DNA of 64,000 nt from Paenibacillus tundrae (GCF_030812775.1 NZ_JAUSTI010000005.1:1-64000); one strand, 5' to 3'; positions 7,984 to 16,309 are shown, counted from the stretch's first letter. Made by a program: numbers and translations. The notes: generated from the letters alone by a model not told the origin.

Positions 7984-8691
7984 ATGTATTTAAAAAGTGT
8001 AGAGTTGTTGCACGATCAAGTTAGCCAAAAGGACCAGCATCCGTTCGATATTCCAACTGTCGCTTCTTTGGGACGGCTTGAGTTCAAGCGCAACATTACT
8101 TTTTTCGTAGGTGAAAATGGCTCTGGTAAGTCCACGCTATTAGAAGGTATTGCTTATCAATGCGGGTTCAATACGGCTGGAGGCGGGCGCAACAATTATT
8201 ATGATACACATGCGTCCGAATCTTCATTAGGTCATTACTTGCGACTAGGGTGGTTGCCCAAAATATCTAATGGTTTCTTCATGCGCTCCGAATCTTTCTA
8301 TCAATTTGCTTCACATGTCGAAGAGGTTGGTTCTCTTAAACACTATGGAGGTCAATCCTTACATAAACAATCGCACGGCGAGTCCTTTCTGAGCTTATTC
8401 ATGAACCGGTTCAATTCAAAAGGAATCTATTTGTTAGATGAGCCAGAGGCGGCATTATCCCCGGCGAGGCAGCTATCATTACTGCGTATTCTGCATGACC
8501 TTTCGGATACCTCTCAGTTCATCATTGCAACGCATTCTCCGATTATTCTGGGTTACCCTGGAGCAAGCATACTAAGCTTCGATCATGGCTCCATTCAGGA
8601 AGTGGAGTACGAGGATACCGAGCATGTTCAGATTACCCGTAGTTTCTTGGAGAACCGAGACCGGATACTGAGGGAGCTATTTAGAGATTAG
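7984..8691 (+). CDS. AAA/ABC-type ATPase, small stand-alone
   Basis: 235-residue P-loop ATPase of the SMC/ABC-like kind seen as single genes in many Firmicutes. Walker A is G-E-N-G-S-G-K-S-T at residues 43-51, a signature-like H-G-E-S-F-L-S lies near 135, Walker B is G-I-Y-L-L-D-E-P-E near 145-155, and the switch histidine is in I-I-A-T-H-S-P near 178-184. There is no membrane partner or nuclease domain, so a transport role is unlikely; function unknown. RBS AAAGGAGC precedes ATG. It is preceded by a terminator and followed 37 bases later by an isochorismatase-like gene, possibly in the same transcript. Confidence 0.82.
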   Translation: MYLKSVELLHDQVSQKDQHPFDIPTVASLGRLEFKRNITFFVGENGSGKSTLLEGIAYQCGFNTAGGGRNNYYDTHASESSLGHYLRLGWLPKISNGFFMRSESFYQFASHVEEVGSLKHYGGQSLHKQSHGESFLSLFMNRFNSKGIYLLDEPEAALSPARQLSLLRILHDLSDTSQFIIATHSPIILGYPGASILSFDHGSIQEVEYEDTEHVQITRSFLENRDRILRELFRD

Positions 8692-8728
8692 TGATCAGTA
8701 CATATGGAACATTAAGGAGGAAGCTTTA

Positions 8729-9217
8729 GTGAAAATAGGTTTATTGATTGTCGATATGCAAGAGCATATTGTACGGAATCAGGTAGAAAAATCAAAGATA
8801 GATCACGCATGTGAATACATCAATCATGTTGCTGATGCGCTTCGTTCACAGAATCATGTGGTGATTCAGATTCAGGATATAGAAGGAATGGACGAGGCAA
8901 AACCCGAGGAATACCGTTGTATTCCAGAAATCGATGTGAAGCATGGCGACCTAACCATAACTAAACAAAATTCGAATGCGTTCTGGCAGACGGAACTGGA
9001 GCAAGTGCTCAGCAGCCAGAATGTAGAGCTTGTCATTATAGGTGGATTTGCTGTAGAAGAATGCGTGACATTTACGTATCATGGAGCAGAGGAACGAGGT
9101 TTCAAGCCGGTTCTATTACAGAATGGAATTCTAAGTGCACATCCAGATGCGATAACTTCAGCGCTTCGGGATCGGAATGTGGTGTCCTATCCTGTGATCG
9201 ATTATTTGGTGAAATAA
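8729..9217 (+). CDS. Isochorismatase-like cysteine hydrolase
   Basis: 162 residues of the isochorismatase-like fold, used for hydrolysis of amides such as nicotinamide or of related small molecules. The expected catalytic triad is visible: D9 in L-I-V-D-M-Q, K79 in L-T-I-T-K and C112 in V-E-E-C-V. The substrate is not predictable. The GTG start has TAAGGAGG eight bases upstream. A strong terminator follows at 9234. Confidence 0.85.
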   Translation: MKIGLLIVDMQEHIVRNQVEKSKIDHACEYINHVADALRSQNHVVIQIQDIEGMDEAKPEEYRCIPEIDVKHGDLTITKQNSNAFWQTELEQVLSSQNVELVIIGGFAVEECVTFTYHGAEERGFKPVLLQNGILSAHPDAITSALRDRNVVSYPVIDYLVK

Positions 9218-9233
9218 GTGTAGACTTGATAGG

Positions 9234-9260
9234 AATCGACCTTGGTCGGTTTCTTTTTTT
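9234..9260 (+). terminator. Rho-independent terminator
   Basis: AATCGACC and GGTCGGTT pair around a two-base gap (one G-T pair), then TC and seven T. It closes the isochorismatase-like gene. Confidence 0.8.
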
Positions 9261-9331
9261 GTAGCAACAAGAGTAAGTGCTATGTAATAAAACAGGCGCT
9301 TTTTATATAAGATTAGCCAAGGAGGAGCATC

Positions 9332-9500
9332 ATGTTTATTATTGTGGCTAGTAAGGGCTGCGAAGCTGAATCTCGGGTATTTTGAATATGAGACCGCAGC
9401 AGAACAGTATATAGATACAATTCCAGATGAATTAAAAGAGTTCCAGCAACGGACCGTATTAAGTGGTCTCAACTATCCATTTTATATCGTAGAGTGTTAG
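9332..9500 (+). pseudogene. Frameshifted short gene of about 56 codons
   Basis: A strong RBS (AAGGAGGAG) precedes an ATG, but the frame stops after 17 codons (M-F-I-I-V-A-S-K-G...). The next frame is open from about 9360 to a TAG at 9500 and reads L-G-Y-F-E-Y-E-T-A-A-E-Q-Y-I-D-T-I-P-D-E-L, protein-like to the end. One extra base between about 9350 and 9375 would explain this. I do not recognise the product. A sequencing error is the main alternative to a real frameshift. Confidence 0.5.
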
Positions 9501-9594
9501 GAGTAAGTTTTTTGAAAATGAAAAGAGCTATGAATAACAAATCAATTGTAGGTTTATTTCAAGTAAGTGATTCGTTTTTTCCAATACATGGGTT

Positions 9595-10536
9595 ATGATG
9601 AAGAAAAAAAGTGATCAGGTGATTAAGATAACTACGTATATTATGAATCAAGGGAAAAGGATATATGTCGAAGCCATGGGCGAGGAACATCTGCCTACTT
9701 TTCTATATTTGCATGGAGGGCCTGGTGCAGGGTGTTATGATTTCCTATTAACTCAGGGAGAGCTGCTCTCTCAATTTATACGGATTATTGCTATTGATCA
9801 ACGCGGTGTTCTGAGATCTGATGCAATTACAAACGAGGAATCGTTCGGACTTATGGACATTATCGCAGATTGCGAAGCGGTGCGTGAGCATTATAACTTG
9901 CAGCAGTGGGGACTAATTGGTCACTCTTTTGGCGGTTATCTGGCAGTGAAGTATAAGCTTGTACATCCCAATCGAATACATAGCATCATTTTAGAGTGTC
10001 CTACCTTTGACTTAGTAGATTCGTCGCGTTCTTTATTGAATGCTGGCTCGCGTCTGTTTGAACAAGATAATAGAGTAGTGGAAGCAGAGCGATGCAGAGA
10101 AGTGATAGCATTGCAGGATAAGTATGAGTTATGGCGTGCGAGTACCGAAATATTACAGCAGTTAGGTCATCGCCGAGATGAATTATATGTTTATGGTCCG
10201 GATAAGCACTTTTTTGATCAGATGGTCAGTGTGTCACCATTGTCTGAGGAAGAGTGGAGCAGAGCGAGTGTGCATCAGAGTAAACTGATGTCCGAAGGTG
10301 CCATATTGGAATCGTTAACCCATCAATTAGCTCAAATTGACTGTCCGATGCTGCTTATTCATGGAACTAGTGATCTGGTAACAACTGACCATCAAGTGAA
10401 TTGTTTTCTTCAAGGCGGGGAGAAAAGAACTTACATTACTATTGAAGAAAGTGGTCACTTCCCAAGATTTGAACAAAAGAAGAAGTATGCAATGGAGATT
10501 CAGCAATTTGTAGTGGGTCTACATGCATTGAAATAG
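9595..10536 (+). CDS. Alpha/beta hydrolase, proline-iminopeptidase-like
   Basis: 313 residues with the S33 peptidase-like order: oxyanion motif H-G-G-P-G at 40-44, D-Q-R-G at 68-71, nucleophile S111 in G-H-S-F-G-G, acid D260 in H-G-T-S-D and histidine H288 in S-G-H-F-P. It would hydrolyse an N-terminal proline amide or a small ester; substrate unknown. The start is uncertain: no RBS precedes the ATG pair at 9595/9598, and that region looks like a -10 box (TATGAT), so a start further in, such as the ATG at 9640, is possible. It is followed after 21 bases by the next gene on the same strand. Confidence 0.82.
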   Translation: MMKKKSDQVIKITTYIMNQGKRIYVEAMGEEHLPTFLYLHGGPGAGCYDFLLTQGELLSQFIRIIAIDQRGVLRSDAITNEESFGLMDIIADCEAVREHYNLQQWGLIGHSFGGYLAVKYKLVHPNRIHSIILECPTFDLVDSSRSLLNAGSRLFEQDNRVVEAERCREVIALQDKYELWRASTEILQQLGHRRDELYVYGPDKHFFDQMVSVSPLSEEEWSRASVHQSKLMSEGAILESLTHQLAQIDCPMLLIHGTSDLVTTDHQVNCFLQGGEKRTYITIEESGHFPRFEQKKKYAMEIQQFVVGLHALK

Positions 10537-10557
10537 ACCTGAGGAGGACGGGATAGC

Positions 10558-11100
10558 ATGAATGAAATTGCAATGCCCCGATCAGCAGCACATCTGGTTG
10601 AATCGTTGCGAATGACCAATACTGAAACTTCTGTTTTTATCGAGATTCTAGTCCTCAGTGGTTCTTATATCGCGGAGACAGATCGGGAGAAGGAGTTTGT
10701 CATCTGGTTGGCACAGCGAGATCAGAATATCGTTGGACGTGGAACAGTGGGATTTGATCTGGACGAAATGCCCTGGTTAGATCATGATCTTGAACCTATG
10801 AAGCAGTTTATGTGGAGGATGATTGATGGGGCGAGAAACAAAACCCAGTGGCAGATGTTAGACTATGAGCCTAGTGAAGATTGGTGCCATGTGACACTTA
10901 ATCATTTCTCCGCGATGATGCAGGCGTTCGACCAGAGTCATGTCGATGAACAACAATATATAGAATGGACTACGCTTGATGAAGAAGATGATTACGAGCC
11001 GACAATCCCTGTGGGTTATCCGAAGTGTGCACAACATAATGTGTATCTGTCCTGTTTGGGTTGTGTGATCTGCAACTCCAAGAAAGGAGAAAATGATTAA
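10558..11100 (+). CDS. Hypothetical protein with C-terminal Cys-rich zinc-site-like tail
   Basis: 180 residues, acidic, not recognised. The last 30 residues contain C-A-Q-H, C-L-G-C and C (cysteines near 159, 167, 170 and 173), a spacing that could bind zinc. The central part has conserved-looking tryptophans and acidic loops but no catalytic motif I can name. RBS GAGGAGG lies before ATG, and the gene sits between the hydrolase and a methyltransferase with gaps of 21 and 2 bases, so they form an operon. Confidence 0.6.
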   Translation: MNEIAMPRSAAHLVESLRMTNTETSVFIEILVLSGSYIAETDREKEFVIWLAQRDQNIVGRGTVGFDLDEMPWLDHDLEPMKQFMWRMIDGARNKTQWQMLDYEPSEDWCHVTLNHFSAMMQAFDQSHVDEQQYIEWTTLDEEDDYEPTIPVGYPKCAQHNVYLSCLGCVICNSKKGEND

Positions 11101-11102
11101 TA

Positions 11103-11729
11103 ATGAAAGTTTACTGGGACAAAAGATTTAAGAGCAAAGAGATGGTATGGGGAGAGGAGCCAAGCCGAACGGTTTATCATGCGATGGACGTATTTGCAAG
11201 CAATAATGTTCAAACAGTGTTAGTACCCGGATCAGGCTATGGTCGCAATACCCGACATTTATCTTCCCGCTTTTCAGTTACGGGTCTGGAGTTCTCAAAG
11301 GTAGCAATTGAAATGGCAAAGGGCTGGGATGCGAAGACCCAAGTGATAGAATGTTCTGTTTTAGAACCGTTCATTTTAGAGACTCAATGGGATGCAATTT
11401 ACTGCTACAATGTGCTACATCTGTTTCTAATGGAAGATCGGATGAGACTGATCCGCAATAGTATGAAACAATTACGTGATCAAGGTATCATGTATTTCAC
11501 ATGCTTCTCTGATCAAGACCAACGCAATGGACGTGGTAACATGCTAGAGGACAATACATATGAGTATAAAGAGGGAAAAGCAGCTCATTTCTTTACAGAA
11601 CAGGACTTAATTCAGCATTTTGCTGGGATGCGAGTTATTGAAACGGGATTATTAGATGAAGAGATCCCCTATAGTGAGACGGAAACTGAGAAATATAGCT
11701 TAAGGTATATCATTGTGCAGATGGTATAA
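11103..11729 (+). CDS. Class I SAM-dependent methyltransferase
   Basis: 208-residue methyltransferase with a Rossmann-type SAM site. Motif I is V-L-V-P-G-S-G-Y-G-R-N (residues 39-49, P replacing the more usual D/E), and the acidic end of strand two is L-E-F-S. The N-terminal W-D-K-R-F-K-S-K-E-M-V-W-G resembles TehB/thiopurine-type methyltransferases. Substrate unknown. It starts two bases after the preceding gene, and the RBS AAAGGAG lies within it. Confidence 0.82.
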   Translation: MKVYWDKRFKSKEMVWGEEPSRTVYHAMDVFASNNVQTVLVPGSGYGRNTRHLSSRFSVTGLEFSKVAIEMAKGWDAKTQVIECSVLEPFILETQWDAIYCYNVLHLFLMEDRMRLIRNSMKQLRDQGIMYFTCFSDQDQRNGRGNMLEDNTYEYKEGKAAHFFTEQDLIQHFAGMRVIETGLLDEEIPYSETETEKYSLRYIIVQMV

Positions 11730-11755
11730 TTTCTAAAAAAGCCAAAACACACTTG

Positions 11756-12229
11756 ATGATTGAAGAACATGTATTTGTTACGGATGAGCAACTGAAGGAT
11801 TATTTTGAACTGAACAGACAACAAGCGATGCGGGATAAACGATTTATGGATTACCTGTGTGGTTATATTGCGCATATTTACACGGATCTGGTCTGGACAT
11901 TCAATATCTATCCTCCATATGAGACTCTTCCAGACGGGAGAAAGATCTACACCCAAGATGTCACGAAGCTGGAATTCCTTATTCTACAGGAGGAAGGCGC
12001 AAACGAATGGCTAGATAAGCTGAAAGTAGGTCAAGCCTTCGACTTAAGTGGTCTACGAGAGCACGAAGTCTATCAATACCGGGAGGAGAAACTGCAATTT
12101 CTCCAAGCTCCTGAGCAGGAACCATCAGAAGATCCAAGTATTATATCGTTACGTTCGGTGAACGAGTTTATCACACATACAGCCAAGGAGATTAGGGAGC
12201 TATATCAGCCATGGGGAATTATGAAATGA
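11756..12229 (+). CDS. Hypothetical protein
   Basis: 157 residues, not recognised. Cytoplasmic, mixed charged composition with several tyrosines and tryptophans; no signal, membrane segment or known motif. The start is weakly supported: no clear RBS lies before the ATG at 11756 or the TTG at 11753. It follows the methyltransferase by 26 bases and probably belongs to the same operon. Confidence 0.5.
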   Translation: MIEEHVFVTDEQLKDYFELNRQQAMRDKRFMDYLCGYIAHIYTDLVWTFNIYPPYETLPDGRKIYTQDVTKLEFLILQEEGANEWLDKLKVGQAFDLSGLREHEVYQYREEKLQFLQAPEQEPSEDPSIISLRSVNEFITHTAKEIRELYQPWGIMK

Positions 12230-12245
12230 GAGGACAAATAATAAC

Positions 12246-12389
12246 ATGACGAAATACATAATGGAAATTACTGATCTAATGCGCAAGTATCCAAGGGTAT
12301 CGGCAGTTATATTATCTGCTATCGCAATTAATCTAATCTATACCCTAGGCAAAAACATAGGCACATTCATCTATCAGCTAATTCACTAA
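12246..12389 (+). CDS. Small membrane protein, 47 residues
   Basis: Short reading frame with RBS AGAGGA nine bases before ATG. The product has an amphipathic N-terminus (M-T-K-Y-I-M-E-I-T-D-L-M-R-K) and one hydrophobic helix at about residues 18-34 ending L-G-K-N-I-G-T-F-I-Y-Q-L. It looks like a single-pass small membrane protein. It sits between two co-directional genes; role unknown. Confidence 0.5.
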   Translation: MTKYIMEITDLMRKYPRVSAVILSAIAINLIYTLGKNIGTFIYQLIH

Positions 12390-12427
12390 ACGCATAGAAG
12401 TCAGATAAAGGAGCGCTGATTAAGAAT

Positions 12428-12913
12428 ATGAAGAATTCAATCCGTCTCACACGGTACGATCAGCAGTACGATGATGCATTAGCGAATTTTTCTCTCACAG
12501 GTGAACAGTTCCGATTTACCGCAATGCCTGCGGAAGTAATCGAGGAAGCGATTCAGAATGAAAATAAGTACCCCATCGTTATTTTGCATGAAGATACGGT
12601 AGTTGGCTTTTTTATCTTGCACCGATACTCTGAATATGCAGATGAACACGTTAATCGTGAGACAAATCTTCTGATCCGGGCGTTATCGATCTCAACCGAA
12701 TATCAGGGGAAAGGGTATGGCCTAGAAGCTATGCAAGTATTGCCGTCATTTGTGCAACAGCTTGTTCCAGATATGAATGAGATCATACTGGCCGTCAATG
12801 AGGATAACATTGCTGCCCAGAAGTTATATCTCAAAGCAGGGTTCGTGGATACAGGCAGACGAATGATGAAAGGGCAAGTTCTCCAGTTTATTTTTCATTA
12901 TAAAATGGGATAG
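12428..12913 (+). CDS. GNAT acetyltransferase
   Basis: 161 residues of the GNAT fold. The acetyl-CoA-binding loop is Y-Q-G-K-G-Y-G (residues 96-102) preceded by strand L-L-I-R-A-L-S-I, and the V-N-E-D-N-I-A-A-Q-K-L-Y-L-K-A-G-F helix is near 120-140. It resembles BltD/YvbK-type spermidine or small-amine acetyltransferases; the actual substrate is unknown. RBS AAAGGAGC precedes the ATG at 12428. It ends 11 bases before the next gene. Confidence 0.87.
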   Translation: MKNSIRLTRYDQQYDDALANFSLTGEQFRFTAMPAEVIEEAIQNENKYPIVILHEDTVVGFFILHRYSEYADEHVNRETNLLIRALSISTEYQGKGYGLEAMQVLPSFVQQLVPDMNEIILAVNEDNIAAQKLYLKAGFVDTGRRMMKGQVLQFIFHYKMG

Positions 12914-12924
12914 GAGTGAGGAAG

Positions 12925-13374
12925 ATGGATATCGTGATGAATCTAGAACCCCATGGTTGGCTGGATATCTTCATCACACCGACTTCTGGTGAACGTATTG
13001 AAATCCCGGCTTCATTTCTTACGGATGCCATTCGTGATCTAGTAGATAAACTTATTGCCCTGAGAAAAGGAGCAGACGATGTCGAAATTACGATACAGAC
13101 AGAGCCAGGGGAATATCGATTCTGGATTAAGAAGCACTCACTAAGATACGTTCAATTCGAAGTGTATGAGATGAGTGATAACTTTAGCTCAGGAGCAATT
13201 CATGAGGGACATCGTTTAATGTCAGAAGAAGTCCCGATGGTACGGTTATATAAATTGATGTATAGAGAACTAAAGAAAATGAAAGATTTAGGTATTGATG
13301 AGTATAAAAAGCGGTGGAGTGGAGATTTTCCTCTAAGTGGATTTACACAAATAGAGAGATATGTTCAGAACTAA
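12925..13374 (+). CDS. Hypothetical protein
   Basis: 149 residues, not recognised; soluble, mixed alpha/beta, no signal or motif. A GTG at 12916 is in frame, but AGGAG at 12912-12916 lies eight bases before the ATG at 12925, so that start is chosen. The gene overlaps the tail RBS region of the acetyltransferase operon and is likely co-transcribed with it. Confidence 0.5.
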   Translation: MDIVMNLEPHGWLDIFITPTSGERIEIPASFLTDAIRDLVDKLIALRKGADDVEITIQTEPGEYRFWIKKHSLRYVQFEVYEMSDNFSSGAIHEGHRLMSEEVPMVRLYKLMYRELKKMKDLGIDEYKKRWSGDFPLSGFTQIERYVQN

Positions 13375-13428
13375 CGAGGTAAACGTTGGATTTTAGAATA
13401 CTAATGAAGATGACATGAGGGGGACATC

Positions 13429-13830
13429 ATGTACGCTGTCATTGCTAACGTGATTATAGACAACCAGCTTCGAACAGGCGCCAAGGTGTTTATTTTATAT
13501 TGTCATGGGATGGCTGAGAGTCCTAAGGTCTATGGAATGGCCAAAGGTGGCAAGCGCATTGAGAAGTATATTTCATACAAGAAACTCATGAAGTTTAGAT
13601 CCCAGTGGATTCCCGAGCACATCAGGCATCGCGTTCGTTGGTCATATGAGGATCGAGCCAGTGCAGATCGGAGTGCCAAAGCACTGGAGTTGATGTGGAC
13701 TAACGTCCGCGTATACGATACTTCTGGTACGTTAGTTAAGGATGGCGTGTCTTCTAGTAAAGTTGATGAGATAGCTAAGAACATGAACTTTATGGATCGT
13801 CATTATGTTTTTGATGAGAATGAGGATTAA
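13429..13830 (+). CDS. Hypothetical protein
   Basis: 133 residues, basic in the middle (R-S-Q-W-I-P-E-H-I-R-H-R-V-R-W), no signal peptide or membrane helix. I do not recognise a family. A short RBS (GAGGGGG) precedes ATG, and a terminator follows immediately at 13833. Confidence 0.5.
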   Translation: MYAVIANVIIDNQLRTGAKVFILYCHGMAESPKVYGMAKGGKRIEKYISYKKLMKFRSQWIPEHIRHRVRWSYEDRASADRSAKALELMWTNVRVYDTSGTLVKDGVSSSKVDEIAKNMNFMDRHYVFDENED

Positions 13831-13832
13831 GA

Positions 13833-13858
13833 GGCTGCTCTGTAGAGTGGCCTTTTTT
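13833..13858 (+). terminator. Rho-independent terminator
   Basis: GGCTGCTCT pairs with AGAGTGGCC apart from an internal TG/TG mismatch, then six T. It ends the operon-like run that began near 9.6 kb. Confidence 0.65.
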
Positions 13859-13973
13859 GGTATAGAGAGGAAGCAAAGTGCAACAAACCTACAAGTTCTT
13901 GCAACAAAACGCGGAATCGTAGTTATAGCTTAGTTCGACATATATGATAAGTCGTAAGAGGAGGGACATTCAC

Positions 13974-14420
13974 GTGAAGCTTATATTTGAGATCAGTTCA
14001 TTGCTTGAGCGAAGTACAGCTAAGATTGTCACACATCCAGAGGAACAACAACACTGGGATTCGATCCGAGAAGCGATTCAACAAATGGATACCAAGATGG
14101 TGGTCATCAACGCTAAAAACAACCGCAATGTGCAGATTTCACTCAGTTCGATCGCCGTCATCCAATCAGAAGATCGGTTGTGCAGTGTACGTCTGATCAC
14201 AGGAGAGCGCTACTTGCTACCTAAACGTCTGAAATATGTGGAAGAGGATCTTAGTGATCAGCATTTTGTGAGAATTAATAATCAAACGATTATTAACACA
14301 GCTTGTATTCAAACATTCGCAGCAACCGAGCAGGCCAGAATCCAAGTCGAGCTTGTGGACGGCTCCAGCTATTATGTCAGTCGGTATTACATCAAACAAT
14401 TCAGGGGGAAATTCGTATGA
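13974..14420 (+). CDS. LytTR-domain transcriptional regulator without receiver
   Basis: 148 residues. The C-terminal two thirds (about 45-145) form a LytTR DNA-binding domain: I-S-L-S-S-I-A-V-I-Q-S-E, R-Y-L-L-P-K-R-L, H-F-V-R-I-N-N-Q-T-I-I-N, V-S-R-Y-Y. There is no response-regulator receiver. Such stand-alone LytTR proteins are usually encoded next to a DUF3021 membrane protein that is thought to control them, and that gene overlaps the stop here. AAGAGGAGGG lies before the GTG at 13974, so the upstream in-frame ATG is not used. Confidence 0.85.
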   Translation: MKLIFEISSLLERSTAKIVTHPEEQQHWDSIREAIQQMDTKMVVINAKNNRNVQISLSSIAVIQSEDRLCSVRLITGERYLLPKRLKYVEEDLSDQHFVRINNQTIINTACIQTFAATEQARIQVELVDGSSYYVSRYYIKQFRGKFV

Positions 14421-14827
14421 TAAAACAACTACGCCAATCGTTCTTTCAAGTATTCACATTGACTTCGTTATGGGTGACGCTTCTGTTAACTGTTTTGGAT
14501 CCGAACCAATCCATTCGGTTGACTTATCTATGGAATGTTGCTGGGATTGCTGTTATTGCAGCGCTAATATTCGGGGTGATGTATGATGCACTATGGAACT
14601 ACTTTACCCTCAAGCCGGTGTGGAATATTGTCATTACATCTACGGTGAACATACTCGGTGGAATGGCGATGGTTTGGTTATATTCGTCAGATATGTATGA
14701 TGTGATCGCACCTTGGTTCCCTGGAATGTGGTTACTATCCATTGTGCTGCATATCCTTGCTTTTTATTTTTATGCTAAAATGGATAACAAGAAAAAAGTG
14801 GAAGAATTAAATCGAATACTGAAGTAG
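14417..14827 (+). CDS. DUF3021-family membrane protein
   Basis: 136 residues with four predicted membrane helices and a lysine-rich end (M-D-N-K-K-K-V-E-E-L-N-R), the usual plan of DUF3021 proteins. It overlaps the LytTR regulator gene in an ATGA junction, and CAGGGGGA provides the RBS. Family knowledge: these pairs act as membrane-controlled LytTR systems in Firmicutes; the ligand is unknown. A longer in-frame reading upstream exists but starts inside the regulator and is rejected. Confidence 0.8.
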   Translation: MIKQLRQSFFQVFTLTSLWVTLLLTVLDPNQSIRLTYLWNVAGIAVIAALIFGVMYDALWNYFTLKPVWNIVITSTVNILGGMAMVWLYSSDMYDVIAPWFPGMWLLSIVLHILAFYFYAKMDNKKKVEELNRILK

Positions 14828-14840
14828 GTCAGGAGGTTAC

Positions 14841-15158
14841 ATGAATAAAAAAGGTAGAAACGTTATCTTTGTTGTTCTATTCGTCATTTTAATTCTAGTG
14901 TTTACGAATCCCAATGAAGCAGATTATGAGCAGTGGTTGGCGGAGGAACACGGTATTCATTATACGAGTTCTCCTGGGATGGGTAGAGAGTATGTGATGT
15001 CCACGAATGGTGTGGATCAGAAGATTGAATACCGTGGGGATCATATCCAGCATGCTGGAATCTATACCTTCTATGAAAAGCATTATACGGATGCTGAAGG
15101 TAGCGATATAAATATCAAGGCGTTCGGTATTCTGAAAATGCTATTTAACCGATCTTAA
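14841..15158 (+). CDS. Short exported or membrane-anchored protein, DUF4359-like
   Basis: 105 residues: a hydrophobic N-terminal segment (about 7-21) followed by T-N-P-N-E-A-D-Y-E-Q-W-L and a small outer domain. The T-N-P-x-x-x-D-Y-x-x-W junction after the first helix resembles DUF4359 proteins. Function unknown. AGGAGG sits six bases before ATG. It follows the DUF3021 gene by 13 bases, so the LytTR pair may control it. Confidence 0.5.
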   Translation: MNKKGRNVIFVVLFVILILVFTNPNEADYEQWLAEEHGIHYTSSPGMGREYVMSTNGVDQKIEYRGDHIQHAGIYTFYEKHYTDAEGSDINIKAFGILKMLFNRS

Positions 15159-15250
15159 TCTGTCCTGGTAATAAAATGGATCAATGACGAGTGAACAAAT
15201 TTTATTATTGTTTTTCCCAGTTATGAAACTGAAAAAGAGAGTTGACTACC

Positions 15251-15296
15251 ATACGCCCATGCTATGATTTTACATCATGCATCGTGGCGTATTTTT
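15251..15296 (+). terminator. Rho-independent terminator
   Basis: ATACGCC (15251-15257) pairs with GGCGTAT (15286-15292) with an inner imperfect helix (ATGAT with ATCAT), followed by a T run. It closes the LytTR operon. Confidence 0.65.
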
Positions 15297-15496
15297 GTTA
15301 AGGCATATATGGCAGGATCGTATAGATATTCGCAAATTCCACATTATGGGTTATGATGTACTATAGAGAAAATTTAGCAGTAGCAATGATAAATAGCAGA
15401 GTTTCTCCTAGATCCCGTCTTAACGTGTGTTCCATAGTTGGGGGAAGTGCATTGGGTAAGTTGCCTTTTCCATATTATAAAAGGGGGAATCGAGAG
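15297..15496. other. Intergenic stretch without recognised gene
   Basis: 200 bases between the terminator and the lipoprotein gene. A frame open from 15353 runs into the lipoprotein, but lacks an RBS and any protein-like features. ATGGGTTATGATG at 15346-15358 has a -10-like TATGAT; the same 13-mer occurs at 9588-9600. Nothing else is evident. Confidence 0.4.
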
Positions 15497-16018
15497 ATGC
15501 GGAAGGTAAGTGTGCTTTTACTGGTACTCGTTGTTCTCGTATTAACTGCCTGTCAAGATCAATCTACAAGTGAACGTGTGCGAGAATCAAGTTCAACGCG
15601 AGCGACCAATAATGAAACAGAACAGATCGCTTCCGAGAACGAATCATCAAGCGAGGTCGTTGTTGAGCCAGTAGTAGAAGAACCTGTATATCTGGATGAA
15701 GCGAACTATTCAGGCGATGAACTCGAAATTATACAACTAATCAACGCCCGGATACGTTATTTAGAGGAAGAGGACGAACAGCAGTATTTACAATTGTTCC
15801 AAGAACAATCAGGCGTTTCTAGCATGCCGAGTTATAAGATAGAGTCTGTTACGTTCACGAGTGATCTTACTATTAAGGAGCAACGTACATTATACGAAGG
15901 ACTCGTATTTCTCGAAGAAACTAGATTTGGTGGCAAGAAATCACCGAGCATGTATGTGTTCACTAAACTCAAGGACGAGGGAGACTCTGCTCGTTGGAAG
16001 TTTGCTGGGATTGATTAA
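15497..16018 (+). CDS. Lipoprotein of unknown function
   Basis: 173-residue predicted lipoprotein. A hydrophobic signal (residues 4-16) ends in the lipobox L-T-A-C with C19 as acylation site. A Ser/Glu-rich linker (about 20-65) leads to a small C-terminal domain with no known family. It is therefore expected on the outer face of the membrane. RBS GGGGGAAT lies ahead of the ATG at 15497; earlier in-frame starts would put a polar stretch before the signal and are rejected. Confidence 0.75.
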   Translation: MRKVSVLLLVLVVLVLTACQDQSTSERVRESSSTRATNNETEQIASENESSSEVVVEPVVEEPVYLDEANYSGDELEIIQLINARIRYLEEEDEQQYLQLFQEQSGVSSMPSYKIESVTFTSDLTIKEQRTLYEGLVFLEETRFGGKKSPSMYVFTKLKDEGDSARWKFAGID

Positions 16019-16102
16019 GTCTAGCAATTCAGTTGCATGTTCCGCTAAATAGGGATATGTGACTTGTACATATGTATTAGATTATCATTTGGGGGTTCGA
16101 TT

Positions 16103-16288
16103 ATGTCCGTTTACGCACTAAGTGTCATCGTAGTAACTGTACTATTACTCATTACTGGGAAACGAAGAAAAAGCAAAGTTTTACTAGGTTGGGGTATTGC
16201 AAGTCTTGCACTCTTATTGATCACAGTGGGGCCTTCATTTATTTCTGGATTTATGGATGGATTTGCTGAGGGCGTATCAGCTAGATAG
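16103..16288 (+). CDS. Small two-helix membrane protein
   Basis: 61 residues: helices at about 4-17 and 27-45 flanking a basic K-R-R-K-S-K turn, then a short tail. No family recognised. ATG 16103 has GGGGGTT seven bases upstream. It is followed 21 bases later by an acetyltransferase gene, so they may be co-transcribed. Confidence 0.5.
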   Translation: MSVYALSVIVVTVLLLITGKRRKSKVLLGWGIASLALLLITVGPSFISGFMDGFAEGVSAR

Positions 16289-16309
16289 TTGAATGCGATG
16301 GAGGGCGTT

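Noticed and set aside
14303..14416. Upstream extension of the DUF3021 gene
   Set aside because: Lies within the LytTR gene in another frame; ATG 14417 with CAGGGGGA is the better start.
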